A stretch of 55,660 nucleotides of DNA from Mycolicibacterium komanii (GCF_001050035.1 NZ_CVTA01000020.1:1-55660); one strand, 5' to 3'. Shown: positions 16,949-25,447, numbered from the stretch's first letter. The notes: a model not told the origin generated them from the letters alone. Translations and numbers: made by a program.

Positions 16949-17614
16949 ATGAGTATCACCGCTATTCCGAAGGCGGTGCTGAGATTTCAGTACCAGGTGG
17001 CCCGCGTGCCGCTGCAGTTGATCGACGATCGGTTCGTCGCTCGGATGAACGACGAGGCGCCCGCGCGGCTGTTCTACGAGCGTTCGCTGGGATTGCTGGA
17101 CACCGCCGTCGGCACCGCGCTCGGCGATCGGGAGCTCCAGAAGCGGGGCGCCACCCTCGTCGAGCGCAGCGACGCCCTGCGCCGCGCTGCCGAACTCGAC
17201 GCGGCCGCCGACGAGAACGTCAAGCAGGCGGACCGAGAGCTGAAGGTGACGCGCGAGAAGGCGCTGCAGGACAAGCAGACGGCGTTCGAGGAGACCGAGG
17301 CGGAGGCCCGTCAGGCTCGCACCGAGGCGCAGCAGCGCAAGCGCACAGCGGTCGAAGACGCGGAGAAGAAGATCGTCGAGAGCAAGAAGCGGGCCGACGA
17401 GATCGCCGCGCAGCGCAAGAAGAACGTGGAGACCGCGAAGCGCCGCGAGGAAGAGCAGATCCAGGCGGCCGAGCGCAGTGCGGCCAAGGCGGCGAGTGTC
17501 AAGATGGCCGACGCGCAGGACAAGCGCGTGGACGCGACGGTGACGCGGGCGCAGGCGGACAAGATCGAAGACCTCGCCGACGCCGAGAAGGACAAGCGGA
17601 AGAACGACGGCTAG
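16949..17614 (+). CDS. Coiled-coil protein, partner of CsbD-like gene
   Basis: 221 aa. After a ~60 aa N-terminal segment with more normal composition, the rest is a continuous charged helix with Ala/Glu/Lys/Arg/Gln heptad-like texture (residues ~65-215). AAGGAG is well placed before ATG 16949. There is no signal peptide or membrane segment. I do not recognise the family beyond 'mycobacterial coiled-coil'. The arrangement suggests a filament or oligomer formed with the CsbD-like protein (inference). Confidence 0.8.
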   Translation: MSITAIPKAVLRFQYQVARVPLQLIDDRFVARMNDEAPARLFYERSLGLLDTAVGTALGDRELQKRGATLVERSDALRRAAELDAAADENVKQADRELKVTREKALQDKQTAFEETEAEARQARTEAQQRKRTAVEDAEKKIVESKKRADEIAAQRKKNVETAKRREEEQIQAAERSAAKAASVKMADAQDKRVDATVTRAQADKIEDLADAEKDKRKNDG

Positions 17615-19023
17615 ATCCCGAGCAGCGACTCGATCCAGCCTCGCGCGAAGTACAGCAGGAAGCCCGCGGCGACCACCCACAACAGTGGGCTGATCTCGCG
17701 GGCTTTTCCTGCTGCCGAGCGCAGCACCACCCATGCGATGAAGCCGACGCCGATGCCGTTGGCGATCGAGTACGAGAACGGCATCGTCGCCACTGTCAGC
17801 ACCACGGGCAGCGCGACCGAGAACTCGGAGATGTCGATGTGGCGCAGGTGCGACACCATCATCGCGCCGACGATCACCAGCGCCGCCGCGGCCACCTCCG
17901 TCGGCACCACCGACGCGAGCGGCGAGACGAACATCGCGGCGAGGAACAGGACGCCGGTGATGATGTTCGCCAGCCCGGTCCGAGCGCCCTCGCCGATGCC
18001 CGCTCCCGACTCCACGAACACGGTGTTGGACGACGCCGACGATGCGCCGCCGACCACGGCGCCGGCGCCCTCGACGATCAGGGCAGAACGCAGGCGCGGA
18101 AACGTGCCCTGCTCGTCGGCCAGTCCGGCCTCGCGCGACAGTCCGGTGAAGGTGCCCATCGCGTCGAAGAAGTTCGCGAACACGAGCGTGAACACGAACA
18201 TGGTCGCGGCGATGACCCCGATGCGGCCGAAGCTGTCCATGCTGAACGCACCGACGAGCGAGAGATCGGGCAGCGCGAACGGTGATCCCGACAGGGTCGG
18301 CACCGACAGGCTCCAGCCACCGGGCTTGTCGACGGCGGACCCGAGATGCCAGATCGCCTCAATGACGACGGCGACGACGGTGCCGGTGATGAGCCCGATC
18401 AATATGCCGCCGCGCACTTTTCGGGCCACGAGGATGCCGGTCAGCAGCAGCGTGAAGGCGAACACCACTGTGGGCACGGTGCTGATGGAACCGCTGCCGT
18501 CGCCGCCGAGGCCGACCGGCGGTGACGGTCTTCCGGTCGACCCGATGAACCCCGCGTCGACCAGGCCGATGAACAGGATGAACAATCCGATGCCTGCCGT
18601 GATCGCCAGCTTCAACTGCATCGGTACCGCGTCGAACACCAGTCGCCGCAATCCGGTCGCCGCCAGCACCACGATGATGAGGCCGTTGATCACCACCAAC
18701 CCCATGGCCTCAGCCCAAGTGAGGGAGCCGACGAGCGTCGTCGCGACGAACGAGTTGATCCCGAGGCCGGCGGCGAACGCGAACGGCATCCGGGCGATGA
18801 GTCCGAACAGGATCGTCATCACGCCCGCTGCCAGCGCAGTGACCGCCGAAACCTCGGCGAACTGCAGCCTGTTGCCCGCGACATCCTCGGAGCTGGACAG
18901 GATGATCGGGTTCAGCACGATGATGTAGGCCATCGCGATGAACGTGACCACGCCGCCGCGGGCCTCCGCCGCAACCGTCGTTCCGCGCGCCGAGATCTCG
19001 AAGAAGCGGTCGAGGCGGTTCAT
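17611..19023 (-). CDS. AzgA-type purine (adenine/guanine/hypoxanthine) permease
   Basis: 470 aa, about 12-14 transmembrane segments. The family motifs are visible: 'F-I-A-M-A-Y-I-I-V-L-N-P' near the N-terminus, 'G-L-G-I-N-S-F' and 'F-F-D-A-M-G-T-F-T-G'. It is a proton symporter of nucleobases in the inner membrane. It follows the MarR gene by 10 bases on the same strand, so it is likely co-transcribed and possibly regulated by it. The stop overlaps the convergent coiled-coil gene by 4 bases. Confidence 0.93.
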   Translation of the reverse strand: MNRLDRFFEISARGTTVAAEARGGVVTFIAMAYIIVLNPIILSSSEDVAGNRLQFAEVSAVTALAAGVMTILFGLIARMPFAFAAGLGINSFVATTLVGSLTWAEAMGLVVINGLIIVVLAATGLRRLVFDAVPMQLKLAITAGIGLFILFIGLVDAGFIGSTGRPSPPVGLGGDGSGSISTVPTVVFAFTLLLTGILVARKVRGGILIGLITGTVVAVVIEAIWHLGSAVDKPGGWSLSVPTLSGSPFALPDLSLVGAFSMDSFGRIGVIAATMFVFTLVFANFFDAMGTFTGLSREAGLADEQGTFPRLRSALIVEGAGAVVGGASSASSNTVFVESGAGIGEGARTGLANIITGVLFLAAMFVSPLASVVPTEVAAAALVIVGAMMVSHLRHIDISEFSVALPVVLTVATMPFSYSIANGIGVGFIAWVVLRSAAGKAREISPLLWVVAAGFLLYFARGWIESLLGI

Positions 19024-19033
19024 TCTCCAGACC

Positions 19034-19468
19034 CTATGGGGTGCCGTCGGCGCGCGTCATCTCGTGCAGAGCCCGCAGGAAGGCCTGCCGGTCGGCGGGC
19101 GACAACACCGATAGCCACCGTTCCTCGCCGCGCTGGATCTGTGCCTGCACCGAATCCTTCAGTGCGCGGCCGGCTTCGGTGATCGCGAGCAGTCGGACGC
19201 GCCGGTCGGCGGGATCGGGCCGCCGTTCGATATAGCCCTTGTCCTGCAACTCGTCGAGCGTGGGGATGATCCGGGTCTTGTCGGCGCCGATCGCCTCTGC
19301 GAGTGCGGCCTGGGTGCGCACCGGGGACTCGTCGAGCGCCAGCAGCACGCTGTATCCCCACATCGAGACGCCGTGCTCGGCCAGCACGGGGGTTTCGAGG
19401 GCGATGAGCTGACGGAGCAGCGGGGCGAGCATCGCCGCGAGGTCCTGTCGTCGCGGCTTCTGCGGCAT
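19034..19468 (-). CDS. MarR-family transcriptional regulator
   Basis: 144 aa. The winged helix-turn-helix is evident ('T-Q-A-A-L-A-E-A-I-G-A-D-K-T-R-I-I' followed by the wing 'R-R-P-D-P-A-D-R-R-V-R'). It is divergent from the DinB-like gene across 51 bases and upstream of the purine permease on the same strand. It probably represses both, including itself. Confidence 0.92.
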   Translation of the reverse strand: MPQKPRRQDLAAMLAPLLRQLIALETPVLAEHGVSMWGYSVLLALDESPVRTQAALAEAIGADKTRIIPTLDELQDKGYIERRPDPADRRVRLLAITEAGRALKDSVQAQIQRGEERWLSVLSPADRQAFLRALHEMTRADGTP

Positions 19469-19484
19469 GGACGGATATTAAGCG

Positions 19485-19513
19485 TTGACCAATTATATGC
19501 GTAGGTATATTGT
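19485..19513 (+). promoter_or_regulatory. Sigma70-like promoter for a leaderless transcript
   Basis: TTGACC (-35, 19485-19490), a 17-base spacer and TATTGT (-10, 19508-19513) are followed by the ATG at 19520, about where transcription should start, so the mRNA is probably leaderless. TATGC (19496) and GCATA (19522) form an inverted pair that a MarR dimer might use. Confidence 0.5.
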
Positions 19514-19519
19514 AAGCAA

Positions 19520-20155
19520 ATGCATACTAATACCGATCCGCGACCGGTCCACCGGATCGCGGTCACCACCACAATGGAGATCGTCTCGGGAATCACCGCG
19601 GCCGACCTCGACCGCCCTACGCCGTGTGTGGGGTGGGACCTCGCCGATCTGTTGGCGCATATGACCGTGCAGCACAAGGGATTTGCCGCTGCTGCCCGGG
19701 GAGCCGGTGCTGATCTCGCGGTCTGGGAACCCGCGACCGTCGCCGAGGCGGTTCGCGCGGACCCCGGCGGCGCGTACGCGGCAGCGGCCGCCGAGGTGCT
19801 CGACGCGTTCGCCGCCGACGGCGTGCTGGATGCGACGTTCGCGCTACCCGAGTTCGGCCAGGACGCGACCGTCCCGGGTGCGATGGCGATCGGCTTCCAC
19901 TTCGTCGACTACGTCGTGCACGGGTGGGACGTCGCCCGCAGCATCGGCGTGCCGTTCACGCTGCCCGCCGAGGTGATCGACGCCGTGCTGCCGTTGGCGT
20001 TCGCGGTGCCCGACGGTGAATTCCGCGAGATGGACAACTCGCCGTTCGCCCGCGCCGTCGCGCAGGAGGCCGGCGAGGGTGACCTCGACCGGATGCTGCG
20101 TCACCTGGGCCGCTCGCCGGACTGGCGGGCCGAAGGCGTCACCGCGGGTCGATGA
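19520..20155 (+). CDS. TIGR03086/maleylpyruvate-isomerase-like DinB-fold protein
   Basis: 211 aa four-helix-bundle protein of the mycothiol-dependent maleylpyruvate isomerase/DinB superfamily. Potential metal ligands are the His residues in 'L-L-A-H-M-T-V-Q-H' (around residue 50) and 'V-V-H-G-W-D-V-A-R'. The N-terminal 'R-P-T-P-C-x-x-W' is typical. It may be a mycothiol S-transferase; the substrate is unknown. It is under a promoter that overlaps the marR control region. Confidence 0.85.
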   Translation: MHTNTDPRPVHRIAVTTTMEIVSGITAADLDRPTPCVGWDLADLLAHMTVQHKGFAAAARGAGADLAVWEPATVAEAVRADPGGAYAAAAAEVLDAFAADGVLDATFALPEFGQDATVPGAMAIGFHFVDYVVHGWDVARSIGVPFTLPAEVIDAVLPLAFAVPDGEFREMDNSPFARAVAQEAGEGDLDRMLRHLGRSPDWRAEGVTAGR

Positions 20156-20510
20156 GGCCCCGGAGCTTCTCGGCCGGGACGACGGACGCGCCGGCGGCCC
20201 GCACCCGTTCGGCGAGGGTTCGGTCGGACGTCGCGACGCAGATGTCGGCCGGTTGGTCGTCTGCGCGGATCAGGCGGACGATCTCGTCGTCGGCCGAGTT
20301 GACCGCCGCGCGGGGAGCGTGCGCGACCGTGATGACGGTTGATTCGATGGGTGGCTTCGGGGGGCGTTCGAACACGACGGTGACGTCGTCACCTGCGGGA
20401 CGCCACGCTTCCAATCGTTCGACGAGCGACACCATGGCCGCATGACGGTCCCGCCACCAGCCGTCGGGGCGCGAGCCGATCACGTTCATCCCGTCGACGA
20501 TCCAGCGCAT
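20139..20510 (-). CDS. NYN-domain (YacP-like) RNA-processing nuclease homologue
   Basis: 123 aa PIN/NYN-fold protein. Acidic residues expected of the active site are visible: 'V-D-G-M-N-V' at the N-terminus, 'S-A-D-D-E-I-V' in the middle and 'A-T-S-D-R-T-L' later. YacP/Rae1-like proteins cleave mRNA, but activity is untested here. The start may be GTG 20513 or ATG 20510. The 3' end overlaps the convergent DinB-like gene by 17 bases. Confidence 0.85.
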   Translation of the reverse strand: MRWIVDGMNVIGSRPDGWWRDRHAAMVSLVERLEAWRPAGDDVTVVFERPPKPPIESTVITVAHAPRAAVNSADDEIVRLIRADDQPADICVATSDRTLAERVRAAGASVVPAEKLRGLIDPR

Positions 20511-20560
20511 CACGCGTCGAGGACGGGCGTCGGGATGTCGGGTCAGTAGGCGTGGCCGGT

Positions 20561-20593
20561 CTGCTTGGCCGCCGGATGCCGGCGGCCAAGCAG
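20561..20593. terminator. Perfect 15-bp stem hairpin with 3-base loop
   Basis: CTGCTTGGCCGCCGG (20561-20575) and its exact reverse complement (20579-20593) are separated by ATG. The hairpin is very GC-rich, with no U-tract, as is common for mycobacterial terminators. It lies between the STAS and NYN genes, both on the reverse strand. It also overlaps a 26-codon reverse-strand reading frame (20623-20543). Confidence 0.5.
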
Positions 20594-20637
20594 GTAACCG
20601 AGCCAGCGAATGTCGAGTAGCACCTGGTCGCCTTCCG

Positions 20638-21048
20638 CTATGCAGTCTTTTGGGTCAGCAGCGGCAGGAGCCGGCGCCGTTTCTCGATGCTCTCCGCGAA
20701 GTGGTGAAGCGCATCGGGCAGTGACGCGGCAACCGGGACGCTCACTCCGGAGCTGCGCAGTACTCGTTGAACGTCATCGCTGACGATGACGGCCCAATCC
20801 ACCTCCGCGTGATAGCAGCACTCATCGACGTCGTACATCAGCGAAATAAGTTGCTCTGCGCACGAACTCACGCCACTCAGATCGAGGACGAACGGCTTCT
20901 CGGCCAGCACGAATCGGCGAGCGAAGGCGGTGATTCGTTCGATGTTCCGGTCGTCGATGACGCCATCTACCGTCACGACAGTCGCCAATTGGCGGCACAC
21001 CGCATGAAGCTTGGCACCGGCGCAGTCGAATGTCGGGTTCCCGTACAT
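20638..21048 (-). CDS. STAS-domain protein (anti-anti-sigma-factor-like)
   Basis: 136 aa. The core 'F-V-L-D-L-S-G-V' followed by a Ser-containing loop ('V-S-S-C-A-E-Q') is the usual STAS phosphoacceptor region of anti-sigma antagonists; here Ser-Ser precedes Cys. GAGGAGG is well placed before ATG 21048 (GTG 21051 is possible). No anti-sigma kinase gene is adjacent. A role in SigF-type stress signalling is inferred from the fold only. Confidence 0.8.
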   Translation of the reverse strand: MYGNPTFDCAGAKLHAVCRQLATVVTVDGVIDDRNIERITAFARRFVLAEKPFVLDLSGVSSCAEQLISLMYDVDECCYHAEVDWAVIVSDDVQRVLRSSGVSVPVAASLPDALHHFAESIEKRRRLLPLLTQKTA

Positions 21049-21112
21049 CACTGCCTCCTCAGGTAGGTCAGCTTCGTCGATGACCCCAACTTAAATGGTG
21101 AGATTAAGGCAA

Positions 21113-21125
21113 CCGGCAACGCCGG
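21113..21125 (-). terminator. Small hairpin downstream of the PolD2-type gene
   Basis: CCGGC-AAC-GCCGG lies 46 bases past the reverse-strand stop at 21171; on the reverse strand it is followed by a T-rich run (TTGCCTT). It could end transcription of the primase-polymerase gene. The remaining bases of this 122-base gap are AT-richer and hold the STAS promoter, not resolved. Confidence 0.3.
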
Positions 21126-21170
21126 CTAATACTTTGGTAAGAAGGACAATTTGCGTTGGCCAGCAAACCG

Positions 21171-22415
21171 TCAATTACCGCGCAGCCACTGGGGGCCCGA
21201 ATAGTTCTCCCAGGGGCTGTAATCGGCGAGCAGCTCCTCCTGTGCGGGCCGCTGGTCTTCGGGCACGTGCTGCAGGTTGATCCGGATGCGGTACCAGATC
21301 GAACTGGGTCCGCGCATACCGTCGACGAGAATGTCTGCGGGCTCTAACTTTTCGGCCACCGACGGGTGGCGCCGTCGCCACTCGTCCAGAGCCGCCATCG
21401 CCTCGTCCTTGGTCTTGGTGCGGGCGATCTCGATCAGCGGTTTGGAGGACACCCGCCGGCCGCTGCCTCCACCCGAACGCTTGGCTCCGCGCGGCGCCTT
21501 CTCCGCCGGGCCGAGTCGGTCGGCGAGGTCCAGCAGCGCGTCGAGGGATCCCGCCGCATCGTCGATGCCCTCCCACGGGTCGCCGTGTTCGGCGAACCGC
21601 TGCGGCACCGTCGCGATGGTGAAGGCCTCGGGGCGGCAATCGGGGACCTCGTCCCAGAGCAGCGGTGTCGACACCCTGGCGTCCGGCGTCGCGCGCACCG
21701 AATAGGCCGAGGCGACGGTTCGGTCGAACGCGTTCTGGTTGAAATCGACGAAGACGCCTTCGCGTTCCTCCTTCCACCAGCGCGCGGTGGCGATGTCGGG
21801 GGCGCGGCGTTCCACTTCCCGGGCCACCGCCTGCGCGGCGAGGCGGACGAACTTGAACGGCCAGCGCCGCTGGATCCGGGCGTAGATGTGGAAGCCCCGC
21901 GATCCGGACGTCTTCGGCCACGCCGTCAGCCCGTGATCCTCGAGCACCTCGCGGGCCACCATCGCGACGTCGATGATCTGCGGCCAGGTCACACCCGGCA
22001 TCGGATCGAGGTCGACGCGCAGCTCGTCGGGGTGGGCCAGGTCGTCGGCCCGCACCGGGTGCGGGTTGAGGTCGACACATCCGAGGTTGACCGCCCAGAC
22101 CAGGCCGGCCTCGTCGCGCAGCACCGCTTCGGCCGCCGACGTCCCGGATGCGTATTTCAACTCGGCGATGTCGACGAAGTCCGGCCGGTTCTTCGGCGCC
22201 CGCTTCTGGAACACCGCCTCCTCGGTGATGCCTTTGACGAACCGCTTGAGGATCATCGGCCGGTCGCGAACACCGCGCAGGGCGCCGTCGGCGACGCTGC
22301 GGTAGTACTGCATCAGGTCCGCCTTGGTGACACCGATATCGGGGAAGACGACCTTGTCGGGGTGGCTGACGGGCACTCGGTGACCGTCGACCTCCAGATA
22401 CCGGGGCACGGCCAT
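21171..22415 (-). CDS. LigD-type primase-polymerase, PolD2 type (Rv0269c orthologue)
   Basis: 414 aa. The catalytic V-D-L-D-P lies at about residues 134-138 and 'K-T-S-G-S-R-G-F-H-I' near 168. The N-terminal ~40 residues ('H-P-D-K-V-V-F-P-D') match the LigD polymerase domain. A C-terminal ~100 aa extension, linked by a Gly/Ser-rich basic segment, distinguishes it from the shorter paralogue at 14264-15223. Mycobacterial PolD2 adds ribo- or deoxynucleotides at gaps and DNA ends. It is divergent from fadD2, as in M. tuberculosis. Confidence 0.92.
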   Translation of the reverse strand: MAVPRYLEVDGHRVPVSHPDKVVFPDIGVTKADLMQYYRSVADGALRGVRDRPMILKRFVKGITEEAVFQKRAPKNRPDFVDIAELKYASGTSAAEAVLRDEAGLVWAVNLGCVDLNPHPVRADDLAHPDELRVDLDPMPGVTWPQIIDVAMVAREVLEDHGLTAWPKTSGSRGFHIYARIQRRWPFKFVRLAAQAVAREVERRAPDIATARWWKEEREGVFVDFNQNAFDRTVASAYSVRATPDARVSTPLLWDEVPDCRPEAFTIATVPQRFAEHGDPWEGIDDAAGSLDALLDLADRLGPAEKAPRGAKRSGGGSGRRVSSKPLIEIARTKTKDEAMAALDEWRRRHPSVAEKLEPADILVDGMRGPSSIWYRIRINLQHVPEDQRPAQEELLADYSPWENYSGPQWLRGN

Positions 22416-22470
22416 AACGTCATGCTAGTTTCCCGGCCGCAGTGCGACGCGGGTCACATATGGTGGGGTC

Positions 22471-24294
22471 ATGGCCAGACTGTCCGAGCTCCCGCTACAA
22501 GCGTTCGCCAAGGCTCAGCAACTCGTCGAACGCGGGTCGGCCGAGTTGCACTACGCCGCGAAGATGTTCGGCGCGGGTGCGTTCAAGATCGAACCCCCGC
22601 AGAACGTCGCCGCGATGCTCGCCGACATCCGGCGGTGGGGCGAGTTCGGGATGATCCCGGCCCTCAACGCCCGCCGCACGCCCAACGGGACGGCGATCAT
22701 CGACGACTTCGGCGAGATGACGTTCCAAGAGCTCGACGAAGCGGCGCACTCGGTGGCCAACGGCCTGCTGGAGAAGGGCGTGAAGGGCGGTGACGGCGTC
22801 GCGATCCTGGCCCGCAACCACCGGTGGTTCCTGGTCGCGCTGTACGGCGCCGCGCGCACCGGCGCCCGCATCATCCTGCTCAACAGCGAATTCTCGGGTC
22901 CGCAGGTCAAGGAGGTGTCCGAACGCGAGGGCGCCAAGCTGATCATCTACGACGATGAGTACTGCGAGGCCGTGTCCAAGGCCGACCCGCCGCTGGGCAA
23001 GCTGCGTGCGCTGGGGGTGAACCCCGACGCAGATCAATCGTCGGCCTCCGCCTCCGGCGACGAGCCGTCGAAGAGCACCGACGAGACGCTCGAGGACTTC
23101 GTATCGCACCACACCGGTAAGCCCGCGCCGAAGGCGACCAAGCACTCGTCGGTCATCATCTTGACCAGTGGTACGACGGGAACACCCAAGGGCGCCAACA
23201 GAAGTACGCCGCCCACCCTGGCGCCGATCGGTGGCGTGCTGTCGCACGTGCCGTTCAGGGGCGGGGAGGTCACCGCGCTCCCGGCGCCGATGTTCCACGC
23301 GCTGGGCTTCCTGCACGCGACGATCGCGATGATGCTGGGCACCACTCTGGTGCTGCGCAGGAAGTTCAAGGCCGCCAAGGTGCTCGAGGACATCGAGAAG
23401 CACAAGGTGACCGCCATCGTGGTGGTGCCGGTGATGTTGTCGCGCATCCTCGATGCGCTCGACGGCATGGACCGCAAGCCCGACCTGTCGTCGTTGCGGA
23501 TCGTGTTCGTGTCGGGTTCACAGCTGGGCGCGGAGATGGCGCAGCGCGGGCTCAAGGCGCTCGGACCGGTCATCTACAACCTGTACGGGTCGACCGAGAT
23601 CGCCTTTGCCACCATCGCGCGGCCCCAGGATCTGGAGAAGAACCCGGCGACCGTCGGGCCCGTGGTGAAGGGTGTGAAGGTCAAGATCCTCGACGACGAC
23701 GGCAACGAACTGCCGCAGGGCGAGGTCGGGCGGATCTTCGTCGGCAACTTCTTCCCGTTCGAGGGCTACACCGGCGGTGGTCACAAGCAGATCGTCGACG
23801 GGCTGATGTCCTCGGGCGACGTCGGCTACTTCGACGAGAACGGCCTGCTGTACGTCAGCGGCCGCGACGACGAGATGATCGTGTCCGGCGGGGAGAACGT
23901 GTTCCCGGCCGAGGTGGAGGACCTGATCAGCGGTCATCCGGAGGTTGTGGAGGCCACCGCGGTCGGTGTCGAGGACAAGGAGTGGGGCCATCGGCTGCGG
24001 GCCTTCGTGGTCAAGACCGACGGCGCCTCGATCGGTGAGGACGAGATCAAGCACTACGTCCGCGAGCACCTGGCCCGCTACAAGGTGCCCCGCGAGGTCG
24101 TCTTCCTCGACGAGCTGCCGCGTAACCCGACCGGAAAGATCCTCAAGCGCGAGCTGCGGGACATGGACGTAGACGGCGGCGACGGCGACGGCGGCGGTGA
24201 GAAGGCGAAAGCCGACGCCGGCGGGGACACGGCAGAAGCCGACGGTGCCGAGGAGAAGTCGAGCGAGAAGGCGGACGCCAACCAGTCGGAATAG
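22471..24294 (+). CDS. fadD2: Long-chain fatty-acid--CoA/AMP ligase FadD2
   Basis: 607 aa adenylate-forming enzyme. The ATP-binding 'T-S-G-T-T-G-T-P-K-G' motif is at about residue 232, the 'Y-G-S-T-E' motif and the C-terminal 'G-R-x-D-D-E-M-I-V-S-G-G-E-N' hinge are intact, and the catalytic Lys lies in 'P-T-G-K-I-L-K-R'. It activates fatty acids for CoA ester formation. Compared with the ~560 aa M. tuberculosis protein it carries an acidic, low-complexity C-terminal tail of ~45 residues rich in Asp/Gly/Glu/Ala/Lys. Gene order with PolD2 and fadE6 supports the name. Confidence 0.9.
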   Translation: MARLSELPLQAFAKAQQLVERGSAELHYAAKMFGAGAFKIEPPQNVAAMLADIRRWGEFGMIPALNARRTPNGTAIIDDFGEMTFQELDEAAHSVANGLLEKGVKGGDGVAILARNHRWFLVALYGAARTGARIILLNSEFSGPQVKEVSEREGAKLIIYDDEYCEAVSKADPPLGKLRALGVNPDADQSSASASGDEPSKSTDETLEDFVSHHTGKPAPKATKHSSVIILTSGTTGTPKGANRSTPPTLAPIGGVLSHVPFRGGEVTALPAPMFHALGFLHATIAMMLGTTLVLRRKFKAAKVLEDIEKHKVTAIVVVPVMLSRILDALDGMDRKPDLSSLRIVFVSGSQLGAEMAQRGLKALGPVIYNLYGSTEIAFATIARPQDLEKNPATVGPVVKGVKVKILDDDGNELPQGEVGRIFVGNFFPFEGYTGGGHKQIVDGLMSSGDVGYFDENGLLYVSGRDDEMIVSGGENVFPAEVEDLISGHPEVVEATAVGVEDKEWGHRLRAFVVKTDGASIGEDEIKHYVREHLARYKVPREVVFLDELPRNPTGKILKRELRDMDVDGGDGDGGGEKAKADAGGDTAEADGAEEKSSEKADANQSE

Positions 24295-24323
24295 TCGCGA
24301 CGCCGCAGAGGTAGTAGCAGGGC

Positions 24324-25103
24324 GTGAACATTGATCTGACTGGAAAGACCGCGCTCGTCACCGGGTCGACTCAAGGCATCGGGCTGGCGATCGCCGAGGC
24401 CCTGGCGAGCAGTGGCGCACGCGTTGTCGTCAACGGCCGCAGCCCCGAACGCGTCGACGAGGCCGTGGCAAGACTCGACGGCGACGTGCTCGGCGTCGCA
24501 GTCGACGTGGCAACCGAGCACGGTGTGGCCGAACTGCTCGAGCGGCTGCCGGACGTCGACATCCTGGTCAACAACCTGGGCATCTTCGGTGCCGTACCGG
24601 CCCGCGAGATCACCGACGAGCAGTGGCGCACCTATTTCGAGGTCAACGTGTTGGCCGCGGCCCGGCTCATCCGTGCGTACCTGCCCGCTATGACCGAGCG
24701 GGGTTGGGGGCGGGTCAATTAGATCGCCAGTGACTCCGCGCTGGTGATCCCCGAGGAGATGATCCACTACGGCGTGTCCAAGACCGCGCTGCTGGCGTTG
24801 TCACGAGGCTTCGCCAAGGACGCCGCGGGTTCCGGTGTCACGGTGAACTCGGTGATCGCCGGGCCGACGCACACGGCGGGTGTCGAGGATTTCGTCTACC
24901 AACTCGTCGACAAGTCGTTGCCGTGGGAGCAGGCGCAACGCGAGTTCATGCGCAAGCATCGGCCGCAGTCGTTGTTGCAGCGGCTCATCGAACCGGCCGA
25001 AATCGCCAATCTGGTCGCATATCTCGCGTCACCGCTGGCATCGGCGACGACGGGAGCGGCGGTGCGCGTCGACGGCGGCTACGTGGATTCGATCGTGCCC
25101 TAG
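24324..25103 (+). pseudogene. SDR-family oxidoreductase interrupted by an in-frame TAG
   Basis: One continuous frame encodes a normal ~259 aa short-chain dehydrogenase, but codon 133 (24720-24722) is TAG. Both halves look functional: T-G-S-T-Q-G-I-G-L cofactor site and N-N-L-G before the stop, and catalytic S-D-S-A and Y-G-V-S-K after it. The context 'G-R-V-N-stop-I-A-S-D-S' suggests CAG to TAG, a single C-to-T change. There is no frameshift or other decay, so this is a very recent mutation, a readthrough codon or a sequencing error. The GTG start 24324 lies 29 bases after fadD2. Confidence 0.85.
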
Positions 25104-25411
25104 TCGGCCATTGCGGCCGCGCCGGGAATGGCCAGGCACACCAGCATCAGCAGGAGCAGGAACCAGCCGGCGCCCTGCCATTGCACCCAGGCGCCCTCCG
25201 CCTTCCACTCGCGGTAGGTCCTGACGAACGCGCCCACCCCGCCGAGGAACAGGATCGCCGGGACCGTCGAGGCAGCGACGATGGAAGTCTTCGAAACGAC
25301 CGCGTAGATGACGAAGGCGAGGGCGGCGACCGCGACCACCACCGCCGTGTAGATGGCGGCGGCCCGGAACGCTCCCGGCCGGTCCCAGCGTTTCTCGACG
25401 TCGTTGGTCAT
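25100..25411 (-). CDS. Small membrane protein, three transmembrane segments
   Basis: 103 aa with hydrophobic stretches at about residues 16-39, 44-62 and 82-101. No family is recognised. The N-terminal 'M-T-N-D-V-E-K-R-W-D-R-P' is cytosolic-looking and charged. It converges on the broken SDR gene, overlapping it by 4 bases. Confidence 0.7.
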   Translation of the reverse strand: MTNDVEKRWDRPGAFRAAAIYTAVVVAVAALAFVIYAVVSKTSIVAASTVPAILFLGGVGAFVRTYREWKAEGAWVQWQGAGWFLLLLMLVCLAIPGAAAMAD

Positions 25412-25447
25412 GACATCAAGATTGCCCCAGACGCGCTCGTTAAACGC

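Noticed and set aside
24744..25103. The second half of the SDR as a separate small gene
   Set aside because: It lacks the cofactor-binding half and a ribosome-binding site and is in frame with the first half, so it is better read as one interrupted gene.
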